DNA of 44,995 nt from NCBI GenBank assembly GCA_021299385.1, contig JAJTGZ010000016.1, positions 1-44,995 of the forward strand, in the 5' to 3' direction. This document shows positions 44,985 to 44,995 of this stretch, piece after piece. The stretch comes from Phycisphaeraceae bacterium (GTDB lineage Bacteria > Planctomycetota > Phycisphaerae > Phycisphaerales > UBA1924). Under the pieces are notes generated by a model. The model was given only the letters and a program-made list of their open reading frames with translations. It was not told the DNA's origin and did no database searches. The position numbers and the translations under genes are program-made. The stretch's first letter is position 1. Every line of letters starts with the position of its first letter.

Positions 44985-44995
44985 ATGCGTAGCGA
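44985..44995 (+). CDS. Start of a gene cut by the window end
   Basis: An ATG follows CCGGAGCG by six bases, and TATACT at 44947-44952 could be its -10 box. Only three full codons are visible, so the product is unknown. Confidence 0.35.

Overview
The window reads as a piece of chromosome from a GC-rich planctomycete, most likely in or near the Phycisphaerae. The evidence is a complete 16S rRNA gene with planctomycete-type sequence that has its own promoter and terminator and no linked 23S, a secreted repeat protein with a PTPG/hydrophobic/Arg-rich C-terminal sorting tail, and lineage-typical genes (DUF1579, SNF2+SWIM pair, degenerate Gfo/Idh/MocA protein). No phage, CRISPR array, transposase or plasmid gene was seen.

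Layout. 0.1-4.2 kb: AbgT-type transporter, DUF1579 secreted protein, a broken serine hydrolase gene, and the YggS PLP-binding protein. 4.7-8 kb: glmS and a seven-repeat, probably beta-propeller secreted protein. 7.8-12.5 kb: SWIM zinc-finger protein translationally coupled to a large SNF2 ATPase, then tRNA-Lys, all on the minus strand. 12.6-19 kb: rdgB and a TolC-family lipoprotein back to back, asnB, an Mrp-type ATPase without its CxxC motif, and ssb. 19-23.3 kb: thiolase, pgk, and the divergent queF/comF pair. 23.4-25.6 kb: rRNA promoter, long leader, 16S, processing stem and terminator. 25.6-33.2 kb: an unknown lipoprotein, an alkyltransferase carrying a fragment of an AraC-type helix-turn-helix, putA, and the overlapping ribF-DHH phosphoesterase pair. 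33.2-38 kb: FtsX/MacB-type ABC permease and ATPase, and a solitary nuoH with insertions. 38-45 kb: orphan DUF433 protein flanked by repeats, an unknown secreted protein, a stand-alone CBM48 protein, nadB with a coupled lipoprotein, a PrxQ-type peroxiredoxin, a degenerate Gfo/Idh/MocA protein and the first codons of a further gene.

Most genes are housekeeping (cell-wall precursor synthesis, glycolysis, NAD and flavin synthesis, queuosine, proline catabolism, respiration, repair). The unusual biology lies between and inside them. At least four families of short palindromic repeats fill the gaps. One 54-bp near-perfect palindrome sits in frame inside putA and adds 18 residues beside the catalytic region, while a relative of it supplies the stop codon of the peroxiredoxin gene. 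A roughly 220-bp composite inverted-repeat element follows pgk and the alkyltransferase gene in the same orientation. At least eight genes have a TANNNT box only 5-8 nt before the start codon and no clear Shine-Dalgarno, which suggests frequent leaderless transcription. The 16S carries two compensated base-pair changes in the 530 loop that fall in the standard 515F primer site.

Protein families were assigned by reading motifs, not by database search. Start codons were chosen from motifs, Shine-Dalgarno sequences and -10 boxes, so several could move by a few codons.
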